From Petrolisthes cinctipes (lineage: Eukaryota > Arthropoda > Malacostraca > Decapoda > Porcellanidae): 64,000 nt of DNA. The first letter of the stretch is position 1, and each line of letters begins with the position of its first letter. Both the position numbers and the translations under genes were made by a program. The notes under the pieces are model-generated. The model did not search any database and was not told where the DNA came from. It saw only the letters and a program-made list of their open reading frames with translations. Where the stretch lies: NCBI GenBank assembly GCA_033782935.1, contig JAWQEG010001429.1, forward strand, positions 248,001 through 312,000. The letters run 5' to 3'. This document shows positions 1 through 13,705 of the stretch, piece by piece.

Positions 1-365
1 TATTCTGGGAATTCTGTCTCACGTTCTGTCATAGTTGGGAATCCTGATTTCATTTAATAATTCTTTCTGTGTTACTTGTATGTCTTTGTGTTAGTTCATA
101 TTGTCATTATATATTATAGAAAATCTGAGTAGTTTCTCTATCATTTATTCATTATAACCGAATCTGGGTATATGTATGGACGGTTTCTTTAGGGTTGAGT
201 TAGCATTCTTTCACATAGGCTGGGTTTGTATTTTTACTTATTCTTCATAACTTATAGTCAGATACCTGCCACCCAGTGCTACTTTATTCTGTTGATAGCT
301 AACTTTGGAGTAAGTCTAGTCTAGTGACTAGGACTGTACTGTATCTCTACCCTCCGTCCGTAACA
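1..365 (+). repeat. 5' LTR, 3' portion only
   Basis: The block ends in CCGTAACA and repeats the last part of the LTR at 5338-6514. Only the right-hand 365 bp are inside the window. The near identity of the two LTRs implies a recent insertion. Confidence 0.9.
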
Positions 366-372
366 TATAAAT

Positions 373-388
373 TGGCGACCTCGCCAGG
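373..388 (+). other. Primer-binding site (putative)
   Basis: Seven bases after the LTR end the sequence TGGCGACCTCGCCAGG is complementary to a tRNA 3' end finishing in CCA, as expected of a minus-strand primer site. I did not identify which tRNA. Confidence 0.6.
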
Positions 389-506
389 ATTTCCAATTTT
401 TGCTGAACTGAGATTTGTGTACTATCATTGCATTACTGTTGTAATTTTATTTTCTTGCATTGCATTTTTCCATTTTTTGTGTACTTTGCCTAATAGTTAG
501 TGAGCA

Positions 507-1235
507 ATGGAGACTCAGGGTGTGGCTAGTGAAAGGTGGGCTCCACTTCATCTTACTTCTGAGCAGGATGCTGCAGATTTTATTAAATCAAGTCCTAATC
601 CCGAGAGAGTAAGAGCACTGAGGAGAGAGGAATTATTACTTGTTGCACAGAAGTTGGAACTTGCCCTTGAAAGTTCCAATGCATTTCCACTAGCTAACCT
701 GATTTGCCACCATCTATGCGGCACTGATTTGTATGATTTTGTTGAGAGGAAGGATAATGTTTCTGTCGTAAGTGACTGGTCTGCACATTCTGATTTGCTT
801 GAAACCACTGTGATTCCGAATAAACAACTTGGGAATGACCAAGCTGCGCGTGACCATGAGTTCCGTATGCTACAATTAGAGTCTGAGAGAGAGAAAAGGA
901 GAGCTCAGTTGGAGTTTGAGAGAGAGAGATTAGAGTCTGAGAGAGAGCATTGGAGAGAATTGGAGTTGGAGAAACATAAAGTGGACCATGAGCCACGACG
1001 ACCGGTTGTGTCGGGAGTGTCATCAGAACAGCACAGGTTGGTTCCTAAGTTTGATGAGGACCATGTTGCTGAATTCTTCCAGAGGTTTGAGAAAATAGCA
1101 GAGGGTAGTGGGTGGCCGAAGGAACGATGGTCAACGCTGGCACAGTCAGTATTTTGTGGTAAAGCTTTAAGAGCATTTGATGCTCTCAGTTTTCAGGAAT
1201 CTTTGGATTATGAAACGTTAAGTCTGCAGTACTAA
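507..1235 (+). pseudogene. gag: gag, N-terminal part (frameshifted)
   Basis: The frame opens with ATG at 507 and gives 242 residues. Residues about 115-155 are a highly charged Glu/Arg-rich helix, probably a coiled coil. Residues about 178-230 (starting LVPKFDEDHVAEFFQRFE) resemble the start of a gypsy capsid domain. The frame ends in TAA at 1233-1235, and the capsid continues directly in another frame (TYELRPEAYRQRYR near 1243), so a frameshift near 1225 broke one gag gene. It would package element RNA. This reading frame has nothing to do with cellular genes. Confidence 0.8.
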
Positions 1236-3778
1236 GGACGTATGAATTAAGACCAGAAGCTTACAGACAGAGGTACCGTAATAGTAAGAAACGTCCTAAT
1301 GAGACATGGACTGAATTTATGAAATATCAGAGTGACCTATTTTTAGCATGGATAAGAAGTGAGAAGGTAGAAAATAATTATTGTAGGTTGGAGGAGTTGG
1401 TTAAGTTGAAGCAATTTCTGAGCCAGATGGAGCCAGATTTGCAGATGTTTATAAGTGATAAGAGAGTAAAGACAGCTGAGGAAGCTGCAGTTTATGCTGA
1501 TGATTATGTTTTAGTCAGGAAGCAATTTAAGGCCAAAGACAAAGGCCAAAATAGACCCCCTCCAACCACCAATAATAAAACCTATGATAGCGATGTCTCC
1601 CCGAATTCTAAAAGCACTCATGTCACTAGTCCCAGTCCCCCAGGTATCTCACATGCACAAACACCTACACGCACTCCACACAAACCTTGGACACGAACTT
1701 TCACATGTACTTATTGCCACAAAACAGGGCATACTGTAGACAGATGTTGGAGAAAGGCAGGAGTTGTTAGGCCAACCAATTTTGTTTCTTGTGACAGGGC
1801 TATTGTCACAGTTTCTGAGCCCCGAAAGGATAGTAGGGATAACTCTGTTTTGCCCACTTCTAAAGATAGGGTTCTTTCAGAAGGAGGGAAGGGCGCAGAG
1901 GATGCTGTTCCCATGTCTGACGTTACAGGAGCTGTTGTCCAGTCGGTAGCTATGGATGCTGCGGCTGAGGATTGTTACGCTCCGTATCGTTCTGATGGGT
2001 TGGTCAAGCTGGGGGAATCCCAGCATCCTGTTAAGATACTCCGAGACACTGGTTCTACAATTACTCTGTGGGTAAGACCGAAACATGTTGAGGTGAGCTC
2101 CAAGGACTTTGTTTTGCTCAGGGGAGTCGGAGGCTCCCTGACGGTTCCTTTGGTGGAGTGTAGGGTGAGTTGTAATTTATTTAACGGGACGGCACAGGTT
2201 GGAGTGGTGGAGTCATTGCCCGAGTCTAATGTGGATCTAATTCTTGGGAATGATTTGGTTAGGGGTGAGGAAGTGAGTGCCCCAGTAATGACCAAGGATC
2301 CTGTACCTGCCGAAGTTGTGGAGGATGAGGACCAGATGAACTTCCCTGTATGTGCCGTGACCCGATCGATGTCTAGGGTGGAGGAGAGCCGGCGTGTGGA
2401 AGCAGCCGAGGCTGTTGTAACTCCTTCCGACCCACCAGTGGAGGACGTTGACGGTGATGGAGAATCAGCGGACGACCCTTCTTTAACTAATCTTTATTCA
2501 GATACCTCTAGTGAGCAGTTGGCTTTAGAGTGTGTCGATGTTGATAGATTTAAGGATTTGCAAGGTAGTGACCCAGGTATCCAAGAGTTAAGGAGCCTGG
2601 CAGTTGAAAACATGGGGGAAGAAAAGGGTTCATGTTTATATGAGAAGGATGGAGTTTTGTACAGGAGGTGGAGACCTCCTCATACTAGTGTGGATGAGGG
2701 ATTGAGGGATGTACACCAGTTAGTTGTGCCGAGTGTGTGCAGGCAGGAACTAATTAGGCTAGCCCATGATATTCCCTTTGCTGCCCACTTAGGAATGAGG
2801 AAAACCCTTGAACGGCTTAGGGCAGAATTTTACTGGCCTGCCATGAGGGCTGATGTGTACCAGCATGTGAGGAGTTGTCACACATGCCAGGTTGTGGGAC
2901 GGCCTAACCAGAAACCATCTAAGTCTCCCCTAATTCCCATCCCTGCTATTGGGCCACCTTTCTCAAAGTTAATTATAGACATAGTGGGTCCACTTCCTAC
3001 CACTTCTACCGGATTTCAGTATCTTCTTACTATATTAGACCCTTGTACTAGGTACCCTGAGACAATTCCCCTCAGAACTATGAATGCTAAGGCTGTTGTG
3101 AAAGCATTGTTAGGATTTTGTACTAAGTTTGGGTTACCTAATGAAATACAGTCTGATAGGGGTTCTAATTTCTTGTCTAACCTGTTCCAGCAGACTTTGG
3201 AAGAGTTGGGAGTTAAACATGTTAGAAGCAGTGCTTACCATCCAGAGTCCCAGGGTGCCTTGGAGAGATACCACCAGACCCTGAAGAATATGATGCGGAA
3301 ATACTGCTTGGAACACACCAAGGATTGGGACAAGGGTGTTCCTTTCCTACTATTTGCAACGAGGGAAGTACCGCAGGAGAGCCTGGGTTTCTCTCCAAAT
3401 GAGCTTGTCTTCGCACACCATGTCAGAGGTCCTTTGAGCATCATCAAGGAGGCATGGAGTAGTGACGTCGACACCAGCAAGAACCTTCTACAATACGTCC
3501 TGGAGTTCAAGACCCGTCTGAGTGACACTAGGGAAGAGGCGAAGAAGAACCTCGAGGAAGCTCAAGGGAAAATGAAACAGTGGTATGATCGAAAGGCCAG
3601 ATGGAAGGAGTTCCAAGTTGGTGATGAAGTGTTGGTGCTACTGCCACTTCAAGGTCAACCCCTACCGGCGGAGGTCTCATCAGTTGTGCCATGTGAACAT
3701 GTTAAAGCCGTACTACCGCCCTTTGAAGACTCCAGTGACGACACAGCATGTTGTGGCTGTGGCTGTGGAAGAAGATGA
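1236..3778 (+). pseudogene. pol: gag C-terminus, zinc knuckle, protease and integrase in one frame
   Basis: The open frame is continuous from before 1319 to 3778. Order seen: capsid C-terminal half with a SCAN-like stretch (TYELRPEAYRQRYR to AAVYADDYVLVRK, about 1243-1530); CCHC knuckle CTYCHKTGHTVDRC near 1707; aspartic protease DTGST near 2044; integrase with an H-H-C-C zinc module (about 2762-2890), first catalytic Asp in IIDIVGP (about 2975), second in SDRGSNF (about 3152) and Glu in QGALERYHQ (about 3252). The basic C-terminal module starts (QVGDEVLVLL) but its GPY core is missing, and the frame then runs into an unrelated tail. SCAN domains in vertebrate proteins are thought to derive from Gmr1-like gag, which fits the gene order here. 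Confidence 0.85.
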
Positions 3779-3902
3779 TGATGATGTGGCAGAGGTAACT
3801 TGTGAATTTCAAAAGAGTAATTGGGTGGACAATGAGGAAGCAGAGACTACTCTACGGGACAAGGTGTCGCATTTACCTCCCGAGCAAGTGACGCTGCTGT
3901 GA
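3660..3902 (+). pseudogene. pol: integrase C-terminal tail and linker to RT
   Basis: In frame 3585-3902 the sequence CHVNMLKPYYRP (about 3686-3722) is the typical end of a gypsy integrase. An acidic linker follows, then HLPPEQVTLL, typical of the segment just before gypsy RT. The frame stops at TGA 3900-3902, and RT resumes in the same frame immediately after. The deletion that removed the GPY module joined the two frames near 3660. Confidence 0.75.
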
Positions 3903-5245
3903 AAGTTGATGTCAACCTATGGCAAGGTGTTCGCCAGTGTTCCTGGGAGAACTGACTGGACTCAACATGACGTGGATGTGGGCGTGGCTACGCCAGTTAA
4001 GCTGCCACCCTACCGAGTCAGTCAACGCCATATTGAAGTGCTGCGGAAGGAGCTGAAGTATATGTTGGACCACAACTTGATAACACCGTGTGCAAGTGCT
4101 TGGAGTTCCCCTGTGATATTGCAGCCTAAGCCTGATGGTTCTGCTAGGTTCTGCATCGACTACAGGAGAGTGAACGCCTTGACGAAGACTGACACGTACC
4201 CATTGCCACGCCTAGAGGACTGCATTGACCATGTGAGATCCTCTAGTTTTATTACCAAGATCGACTTGAAGCAGGGATTTTGGCAAGTACCTCTGACAGA
4301 CCGAGCAAAGCAGATTTCATGTTTTGTGGCCGATGGGCAAACATACCAGTGTAACGTGATGCCGTACGGTATGAAGAATGCACCAGCCACCTTCCAACGG
4401 CTCATGAATGATGTGACTGTGGGTATTAAGAACTGCGTTGTGTACATCGAAGACGTCGTGGTCTACACTGACACCTGGGACCACCACCTCCAAGTACTGC
4501 AGCAGTTACTGTCCCGCCTACAGGATGCCAACTTAGTCGTCAACGTCAAGAAGTGCGACTTCGTGTATGCCCGTGTGCAGTACCTAGGGTATATGGTAGG
4601 ACATGGTCTGGTCTGCCCGCCTAGCTCAAAGGTGGAGGCTATACAAGGCATCAAGAGGCCTCAGAACAGACGGGAACTCAGACGCTTCTTGGGATGTATC
4701 GGGTACTACAGGCGATTCTTGAAAAATTTCGCGACTGTAGTGGCACCCTTGACTGAGTTGCTTAGAAAAGAGGTTAAGTATGAATGGACAAACGAGTGCG
4801 AGGAAGGTTTTGAAAGTGCCAAGGACATACTCGTCCACTATCCCGTGATGACCGCACCCAAGTTTGACAAACCATTCACACTAGCAGTGGACGCTAGAAA
4901 TGTAAGAGCAGGAGCTGTGTTGATGCAGGAGGACGAGCAGGGGGTGGAGCATCCTGTTTCATATTTCAGTAAAAAGTTCTCTACCAGTCAGAAGAACTAC
5001 TCAGTTATCAAGAAGGAACTCCTAGCCCTGATCCTCGCCCTGCAACACTTCGCTGTGTATGTACCTGCGTTTGGACCAATACTTAGGGTGTACACTGACC
5101 ACCACCCTCTGAAGTATTTGAACAGTTTGGGGGCCAAGAACCAAAGGCTTACCCTTGGAGTTTGTTCCTCCAACAGTATCACCTAGACGTACGTCATATA
5201 AGAAGTGTTGATAATGTGATAGCCGATTGTCTATCTAGAAGTTAA
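3903..5245 (+). pseudogene. pol: reverse transcriptase and RNase H
   Basis: The frame holds gypsy RT motifs in order: PYRVSQRH, SPVILQPKPDG, FCIDYRRVN, KIDLKQGFWQVPL, MPYGMKNAPATFQRLM, then the catalytic box as YIED (4441-4452) instead of YIDD. The thumb (GYYRRFLKNF) and RNase H (AVDARN, KELLALILALQHF, TDHHPLKYL) follow. The frame ends at 5186 after a 1-base shift near 5155. In the shifted frame the usual RNase H end, HIRSVDNVIADCLSRS, runs to a stop at 5243-5245. No integrase lies downstream. The D-to-E change in the active site and the frame breaks argue against function. Confidence 0.87.
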
Positions 5246-5323
5246 ATATTTTGTTTTTGATTTTTGCATGTTGTACATAACTTTTGTAAACCCAAGAACG
5301 AATTTTCCAGAGGAAAATTCTTT

Positions 5324-5337
5324 CTTTGGTGGGGGCG
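5324..5337 (+). other. Polypurine tract (putative)
   Basis: A G-rich run (GGTGGGGGCG) lies directly before the TGTTACG start of the 3' LTR, the position of the plus-strand primer in LTR elements. It is short and contains pyrimidines. Confidence 0.5.
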
Positions 5338-6837
<1,500 letters not shown>

Positions 6838-6839
6838 TA

Positions 6840-6994
6840 CAGTCATGGTCAATAATTCTGCAACACCTTCCAATGAGATGGCTTCGAAAAATGATCCGAA
6901 ATTATAGCTGTTGGTCTCTGCAATATTGGTTCATAAAATTCAATCAAATGGCTCGCTTTTATTCACCAGGTTGCAGGACCTTTGACCATGACTG
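6840..6994. mobile_element. Tc1/mariner-type MITE, 155 bp
   Basis: The terminal inverted repeats start CAGTCATGGTCAA at 6840 and end TTGACCATGACTG at 6994. They are imperfect beyond the first 13 bases but match over about 26. TA dinucleotides flank both sides (6838-6839 and 6995-6996). There is no coding capacity, so mobilisation would need a transposase from elsewhere. Confidence 0.85.
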
Positions 6995-7160
6995 TACGTC
7001 TTTTCAGCTTGAGACTGACTGAATTACCAAATAGCCTTTTTGCTTTCTTCAGCCCGAACGGTAATTTCCGTTCGAGCTGTACATTTGGCGCCCGATTTTA
7101 GCGGCTCGAATGGAAAAAATCCGTTCGAGCTTCTGTTCGGAAACTTTCTGTTTGAGCTCT

Positions 7161-7404
7161 TCTTTATGGTGTTAACCTATAAATAGAATATTTGACATTT
7201 TAACGTAATTTTTATGTCAAGTTACGTCATAAAAACCTTTGCCGGTGGTGCTGATTCAGATTTAGTTTTGGGAGTGTAACCCGTTTTTTTTTTTTTTAGC
7301 GAATTACCTTCGTCTGGTGATGGTGATTCAGAATATATATGGCTATTGGATATAGGTGTAACCGTTTTCGAGTTATAAGAGGACAAACAGTATACTAGCG
7401 GAGG
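7161..7404. repeat. Dispersed repeat W, copy 1
   Basis: It shares TTTTTACGTCAAGTTACGTC-like sequence and GGTGATGGTGATTCAGAATA with 13565-13705 and 13985-14150. It lies against the 3' (poly-T) end of LINE copy A. The core forms a small palindrome, GACGTAA-TTT-TTACGTC. Bases 6995-7160 before it show nothing I recognise. Confidence 0.65.
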
Positions 7405-7597
7405 TTTTTTTTTTTTTTTTAAATTAATTGCGACGTAGCGTCAATCAACAGGCAGGCAACAATACATACGGGTAGGTGGGACCCATGAGAATTCAATGAC
7501 TACAACCACACATACACACGAACACACACACACACACACATCACGAAAACATAACAGAATGGAGCACAAGCATACAGACAAATATTTACGTTATGAA

Positions 7598-10500
7598 CTA
7601 TTTAAATCCACCAAAATGAGGGTGGCGTACCAGCAGTTCCTCCAGAACCTGATGGTTCAGCAGGTGTCGACAAACCACATCAAGTGGCAGGCCCCGGGGC
7701 AGCAAGTGTCGGACCGTGGGGCAGGCCAGGCAATAGTGCTCTATAATGTTAGCACGAGGCGCTTGACACAAGCGACACTCAGTGGAGGGAGACTCACCCA
7801 GCAACCTGCCACGGTGGCCGGTAGCCAAGCCTCAAACGAGCAGAGACTATATTGTGCCTCCGAACCATGAAGCCTCGACGACAGTAGGAATATTTGTGAC
7901 GGCAGACAGACTCGTAATGGGTGATGGAGATGCGTCGCCGTACAGGGAGGAGAGCGGCGGAGCAGACTTTAGAGACGTCCAACACCACGAGGAGGCAGAT
8001 GGCAGGCTTCCTTTGCGAGCCTGTCAACTGTACCATTGTGACGTAAACCTACATGGGATGGTACCCATAAAAATTTGACAGTCAAGTTACGATGACGCAA
8101 TAAGGCCAAAAACGATAAAATCTGCTGAATAACAGTAGAGTGTGTGGGCTGAACACTAGAGAGGGAATGAAGAGCAGGTTTGGAGTCACAAAAAATGGCA
8201 GCATTCACTCCACGTTGAGAAACAAGACTAACAGCATCCAGAATGGCATACAGTTCACACAATATTGAGCTAGAGTGGTTACAGAGACGACGGCCAACCC
8301 AGCCCCCTGGAGGTGACACCATGTTAGGTGAGAAGACGGCACAACCTGCTGTACCATCCACTTGCAATGAGCCATCAGTGTAGAGGCAGTATGGATCTAT
8401 GATGGAGGACATCACTGTTTCTATGTGTTCCAGAGCCAACTCCCGCTGTAGAGAAGGTAGTTCCGACTTGGAAGTAGGTGTGAAGCTCACATCAGTTGTT
8501 GGTAGCATCCACGGAGGGGGCCCTGGGGGGACGTCTGCCACCATTATATCTATATTAAGACTAAGGAGCATAGAGGAAACAGACCTTATAAGAGTACGTC
8601 CACCAGGCAGTATGAGAGGGACAGGGTAGTTTGGTCTAAGAGAAGTCCTGACTAATTGAGAGTAATGGGGTGAAAGATGTGGGAAATGGAGGCACTTGAC
8701 AGTGAAGCAAGTAACACAAGAATAAATTATCTCCACTAACGGGGGAAGACGCAACTCACGCTGCATGTTCACTATCCTGGTCGACATTGGACACCCGAGA
8801 ATTATTCACATTGCTCTATTCTGAAATTTTTCTAAAGTTTCAAGAGTAGCCCTGGGAAGTTGAATCAGAGTAGGGGAGAGGTAATCAACAACTGAATGGA
8901 TAAAAGCAATATAGATAGTCCTTGCTACTGGGATAGAGATGCCCGAGGAGTTGTTAGTGAGCCATTGAAGTGGTGTAAGTCGGCGCTGGAGACGATCCAA
9001 TAAGTCCTGGACAAATGGATGGCCTTCGAGGCCTGGCAGGGATAATCGGCCAAATATTGACTGGCGCGCCCAGGTAGCGATACTGGGAACACATGGGAAT
9101 GACAGTCCCTCCAATGGTGAACACCGGCCGAGCTTGAGGAAGGCAGCAGGTGAATATTCTGCTCTTATCTGGGGAGACAATAATGCCACAGAGAGAGGAG
9201 GCCACAGAGAAGGAGTCAAGAAACCGCTGGAGATCCCTTGAGGTAGAATGAACACAGATATCATCAGCATAGCACATAATTGTAGTTCCAGGAATATCGG
9301 GGAGAGAAGTGAGCAGCCGATGCATCAGAATATTAAATAACAATGGGCTGAGAACACCCCCTTGAGGCGTACCAAGAAAAAAATTGTGCAAAGGACTGAG
9401 CGCACCACTGAAAAACACACGGGAGGTCCTGTTACTCAGGTAGCCCCGAATCCACCGTAATAGATTACCCTTTATCCCAAAGTCAACCAGTTGATCCAAA
9501 ATGATGTCTCTAATAGCAACATCGAAGGCACCTCGAAGGTCAATGAAGGCCACCACACTGTCCCTGTTAAGGCGAGAGTACAAGTCGACAAGGCAGTGGT
9601 GTGTGCTCCGCTGGGGAAGGAAACCAAACAGCCATGGAGAAAGGCGATCCTGCAGTCTGTACATGAGACGATTAAGTAAGATTCTCTCCATAACCTTACA
9701 AAAACAGGAAGTCAGGGAAATAGGCCTGAACTTCGCAGTGCCGGGCTTAGGGATGGGTATTATTGTGCTGCTGGTCCAGGCTCATGGTACACAACCATCA
9801 CGAAGACAAAGATTGTACAGTCGAAGTAGAGGGTACCCAGGAACTTGTTGAAGTAGGCGTAGCACAGCATAAGTAATACCTTCATCAGCAGGGGAAGAAG
9901 CTGTACCCCGAGAGAGAGCACGTCGCAACTCCTCCTCAGTTATCTCCTCTGCATCATCGTCATCATCTTGCAACAGAGCAGACATTAGATGTAGCCGATG
10001 GACAGCAGCATGGGAAGTGAGTGCATCTTGTATGTGGATGGGTAGACTGGCTTGGGTAGATTGTTCTGACCAGGCAAGTTGTTTGGCATAGTCGGCAGGA
10101 GTGTGATGACGAATAGTGGCCGGTGTCTTTTTAACAACCCGATGGATGAGATGCCACATAGAAGCCACACTTGTTTTCTGGTTGATGCTGTCCATGAACC
10201 GCTGCCAAGTCTCAGTGTCAGCACACTCCTGCAGGGCGACTAAAGCGTCCCTAGACATCTGGTAACGATGGAGCAGGTCACGGGTTGGGTTGGCTTGAAA
10301 CAATAGGCCATCACGTTCAGCCTCCTCCTTTGCCTCCTGTATACGTGCATCCAGCATCCAGGAGTGGGCAGTATGGCGATGCTGGAGGTGTAGCCGGGAG
10401 ACGTATAGCCTATAAAAGTCATGAGTAGCAGATACAAGATCAGAGTACAACTGTTCAGCTGATGATATGTCAAATGTAGGGAATACATGGGCCATGAATA

Positions 10501-11222
10501 AGATGTAAGTCGAGCAATATTTAGGGGGCACAGCAATACGCAAACGAGTGGCTGAAGCACTTGACCCAGCAGTTAGAGAATAATTAAACCGATGAGCGAT
10601 GTGATCAGAGAATAAGTCTGGCATGGAGGAGCACAGGCCCTGAGATGCTATCAGGCTAGACGAGAGTATGTAATCCAGAGTACCTCCCCGGCAATGAGTG
10701 GCACCGCCAGTGTCCCAGCGTGTCAGATGATGCTTGCGGATGTATGAAAGGAGACGAACACCATTACGATTAATAGAGCCAGAACCATCACCCAAATCAG
10801 AATGCCGAGCATTAAAATCTCCCATATACACCATACCACGCACTGTTGGAGAAGGAAGAGCCTCAAGAGTTAGTCTAGCTGGGGCAGAATAGACATTACA
10901 TAGTTGTAGTACTCCATTCCCAGGTATAACCTCAAATAGCTGAAAGGTCGTGTCAGGATTAGTGGAGGTACGAAGAAGGCAATGTGGCAAGGAGTTATGT
11001 ATGTAAGTCAGGAGACCATTCCTTAGCAGATGAACATATGGCACATAACCTGAGAGAGGAGGAGCTTGCCCAGCAGCGAGCGGCCGTCCTGGAAATGCTT
11101 CCTGGAGAAAAATAACACTGGGATGACGAAAAACATAGGCCTTGAGTTGAGTGAGCTTAGCATTACTGGTGATACCACATACATTCCAGGAGATGGCATC
11201 CAGCCGGCAATCACTAGCGAAC
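7598..11222 (-). pseudogene. LINE copy A ORF2 (endonuclease, RT, RNase H), broken
   Basis: The same domain order as copy B. The endonuclease (AISWNVCGI near 11195) and early RT lie in 11222-9782. A TGA at 9782-9784 replaces the Arg codon of GCVPRAW, a CGA-to-TGA change. RT resumes in 9781-9040 with CYADD intact. A frameshift lies near 9040 in the segment after VNIWP, and a second stop lies at 8806 after KFQNRAM. RNase H (LYTDGS, CELYAILDA, FCDSKPAL, WVPSHVG) is in 8787-7969, followed by a further frameshift and the C-terminal CRLCQAP...HYCLACP finger, ending at 7598. Inactive. Confidence 0.88.
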
Positions 11223-12645
11223 TCTGTATTTGGAGGTAGAAGTCCGGTGAGTGGGGGCAGATGAACGACCTGGAGAAGAAGATGGACCAGGAGAAGGGAC
11301 TGACTCGAAAAGCTTTTCAAGGCGAGATGCAACAGTATCCATCTTTTCGGTAAGGGTAGTGACAGTTGAGATGATGGCCTGTTGAGCCTCGACCAAGGTG
11401 GAGAGTTTGGAGTCATTGGCAGCCTGCGCGGCAACCAGCCCATCAATCCTGGCTTCAAGTGTAGAAAAGCGGTTCTCGAGGGCCGTACATCTTGCCATGA
11501 GAGTAGCAACAGACTTGCGGAGGGCCAGGTCCGGAGGCGAGGCAGGGCTGGTAGGAGGAGCAGACTGGGGAGGTGGTGGTGGTGGTGGTGGTGGAGGGGG
11601 AGCAATAGTAGAGACACGAGCCTTGACCTGACGTCGAGTACATCCATGCCACACATTAACCCCTGGCTGAAGGCATTGTGGACACTTCCATCGAGACGTA
11701 TCCGCAGGAGGTGAAGGCTCAGAGGTGGAGGCAGCAGGACGTGATGGTTCACCCCTGACAGGACACATCTTGGAATCATGGTCGGCGGCACACCATGCAC
11801 ACTTCGGCCTGGCAGAACAGTACCGGGAGATATGCCCAACTCCCCAGCACCTGTAGCACCAAGGCTGGTCATAATGAAGTTTCCTCACCTCACACGGTGG
11901 AAGACAAGGGAGGAAATCAAAGGAAATCTCATTTGGAGGTGGATTGGGTTGACTCCAGACAACAACAATACGGCTAATGGGGGAACCATCTTGGAAAAAA
12001 CGATGGGCAAAGTACACACCAGGGTATCCATTAGCAAGTTTAGGGTCAACATCAATAGGAAAACGGGTAAGGATGTAGCTGGGTAACTTACGAGGCCTCT
12101 CGGGTGAGTCTTCAAGAATGAAAGGCAGAGACAAAAATTCACCAGCCTTCACTCTATCAATGATGTCCTGACGCTTCCTAGAGATGTAGACAAACCGGGA
12201 GGTGACAGCAGCCATCTTCACTTCAGCCAGTTCACGCTGCAGCTGGAAGGCCCTGTTGACATCAGACAACCAACGCAACTTTGTGTCCGTAGATGGGTTC
12301 CCAGAGAAGGAGAGCTTGACATAGGCATTTCTTGGTATACAAAGAAGAAACACCAGGGTGAGGCAGAGAAGGTACGTCGTGCACAGCTGAAGCACCCTTG
12401 GCAGTCTTGGCAGCTGGAGGCAAACAGTCCACACTATCGGAATCCTGCGAGGAGTCGGACGAGGCATCAACAGGTCGCTTGGTAGAGGTTGAGGAGGTAG
12501 ACGGCTGCAACCTGAGCTGCAGAGTGACTGAGGAGAGGGGGGGAGGGTTGCGAGAAGGCAGCTCAGGCCAGTGATCCTCAATTGGAGACTCGTCTTCCTC
12601 CGACATTGCCAAGTCGGCCTCCAAGCAGGAATCCGCACTCTCCAT
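11214..12645 (-). pseudogene. LINE copy A ORF1 (zinc-knuckle RNA-binding protein), broken
   Basis: It opens with ATG at 12645 in the frame MESADSCLEADLAMSEED. Compared with copy B, about 38 nt are missing near 12333 (after SLYTK), which shifts the frame; the rest continues in the second frame to the TAG at 11214. Features include a Pro/Ser-rich N-terminus, CCHC knuckles (CYRCWGVGHISRYC, CAWCAADHDSKMC), a further CPQC...C module, a polyproline run and a C-terminal helix. It would bind element RNA. Confidence 0.85.
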
Positions 12646-12949
12646 CAGGCCAGGCAAGGCCTAGATGGAAAGGAAACAACAACACAAACAACTAAACACT
12701 CAATCAGCCAGGGACACACACACACACCTACACACACACAGACAATCACAACAAAACTATACACAGAACCACAACAGACAAACAACACCAGCAACACCAC
12801 AGAAACAGCAACACACAAACAAGAACTCACAAACAACACAAAAAACAAAAAAGAGCTCCAAAACAACACAAACAACAACACAAACGAGAATGGAGGCAGA
12901 GCGCCACGAGTACGTCCACACTCCACCTGTTCTGGAGCGAGACTGTGAC

Positions 12950-13425
12950 ACACACACGTGATTAAAACACATACATGTAAGATTTATACACACACACGTA
13001 AGATTTATACACACACACGTAAGATTAAAACACACACATACACACACATACATGTAAGATTAAAACACACCCATAAGATTAAAACACACACACACATAAG
13101 ATTAAAACACCCACACACACACACACGTAAGATTAAAACGCACACACACGTAAGATTAAAACACACACAAACACACATGTAAGATTAAAATATACACACA
13201 CACACACACGTAAGATTAAAACACACACACACACACACGTAAGATTAAAATATACACACACACACACACACATAAGATTAAAACTCACACACACACACAC
13301 GTATGATTAAAACGCACACACACACGTAAGATTAAAACACACATACAAACACACACGTAAGATTAAAATATACAGACACACACACACACGTAAGATGCAA
13401 GGCACACACACACTTAATGTATTTT
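12950..13425. repeat. AC-rich minisatellite with TAAGATTAAAA unit
   Basis: Units of variable-length (AC)n separated by the conserved block GTAAGATTAAAA recur about twenty times. Unit length varies because the AC part varies. A second block lies at 13690-13865. Spacers are simple repeat, not unique sequence. Confidence 0.9.
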
Positions 13426-13464
13426 TGGTTAGTAAATACTAAAATAAATAAATAAATAACAGTG

Positions 13465-13535
13465 TGTATCGGCCGGGAACCGAACAAGGGCCTTTTGCGT
13501 GGCAGGCGAGAATCCTACCAATCAACTACCGATGC
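13465..13535 (-). pseudogene. tRNA-Gly(GCC)-like sequence
   Basis: On the minus strand the 71 bases begin GCATCGG and end CCGATAC, with a D-arm-like TTGATTGGTAGGATT, an anticodon loop CTGCCAC and a T-arm TTCGGTTCCC. That is the length and layout of tRNA-Gly with anticodon GCC. The 3' half of the anticodon stem and the 5' half of the T stem are mutated, and the acceptor stem has one mismatch. A pseudogene or a tRNA-derived SINE head is more likely than a working gene. It sits between the minisatellite and repeat W. Confidence 0.65.
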
Positions 13536-13564
13536 TTGTATCATTGAGGGAGATTTTAGAGAAA

Positions 13565-13705
13565 CGGTTTTTTTTAAGCGGATTCATAGTAGATGACGTA
13601 ATTTTTACGTCGAGTTACGTCATATTACGTCATACCAAAACCTGCGCCTGGTGATGGTGATTTAGAATATATATGGGTTTTGGATGTAGGTGTAAGATTA
13701 AAACG
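13565..13705. repeat. Dispersed repeat W, copy 2
   Basis: It contains GTAGATGACGTAATTTTTAC and GGTGATGGTGATTTAGAATA, matching copies at 7161 and 13985. It passes directly into AC minisatellite at its right end. Confidence 0.65.

Larger units (their letters stand above)
7405..12943 (-). mobile_element. RNase H-bearing LINE (I-like), copy A, decayed
   Basis: A minus-strand non-LTR element closely related to copy B (37339-43016). Its 5' end (GTCTCGCTCC at 12943) is the same as in copy B, so it is full length. It ends in a poly-A tail, read as poly-T at 7405-7420. Both ORFs carry frameshifts, deletions and stops. I could not find a target-site duplication: the 5' side abuts AC-rich minisatellite and the 3' side abuts repeat W. 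Confidence 0.9.

Noticed and set aside
3660..3906. Integrase-RT order explained by two elements fused by chance
   Set aside because: One protease, one integrase and one RT-RNase H lie between two nearly identical LTRs, and the linker reads naturally into RT; kept as a test in the findings but not the preferred view.
7496..8078. Plus-strand frames opposite LINE copy A
   Set aside because: Shadows of the minus-strand ORF2 3' end and 3' UTR.
12950..13425. CRISPR-like regular repeats
   Set aside because: The spacers are variable-length AC repeat, not unique sequence, and the setting is eukaryotic.
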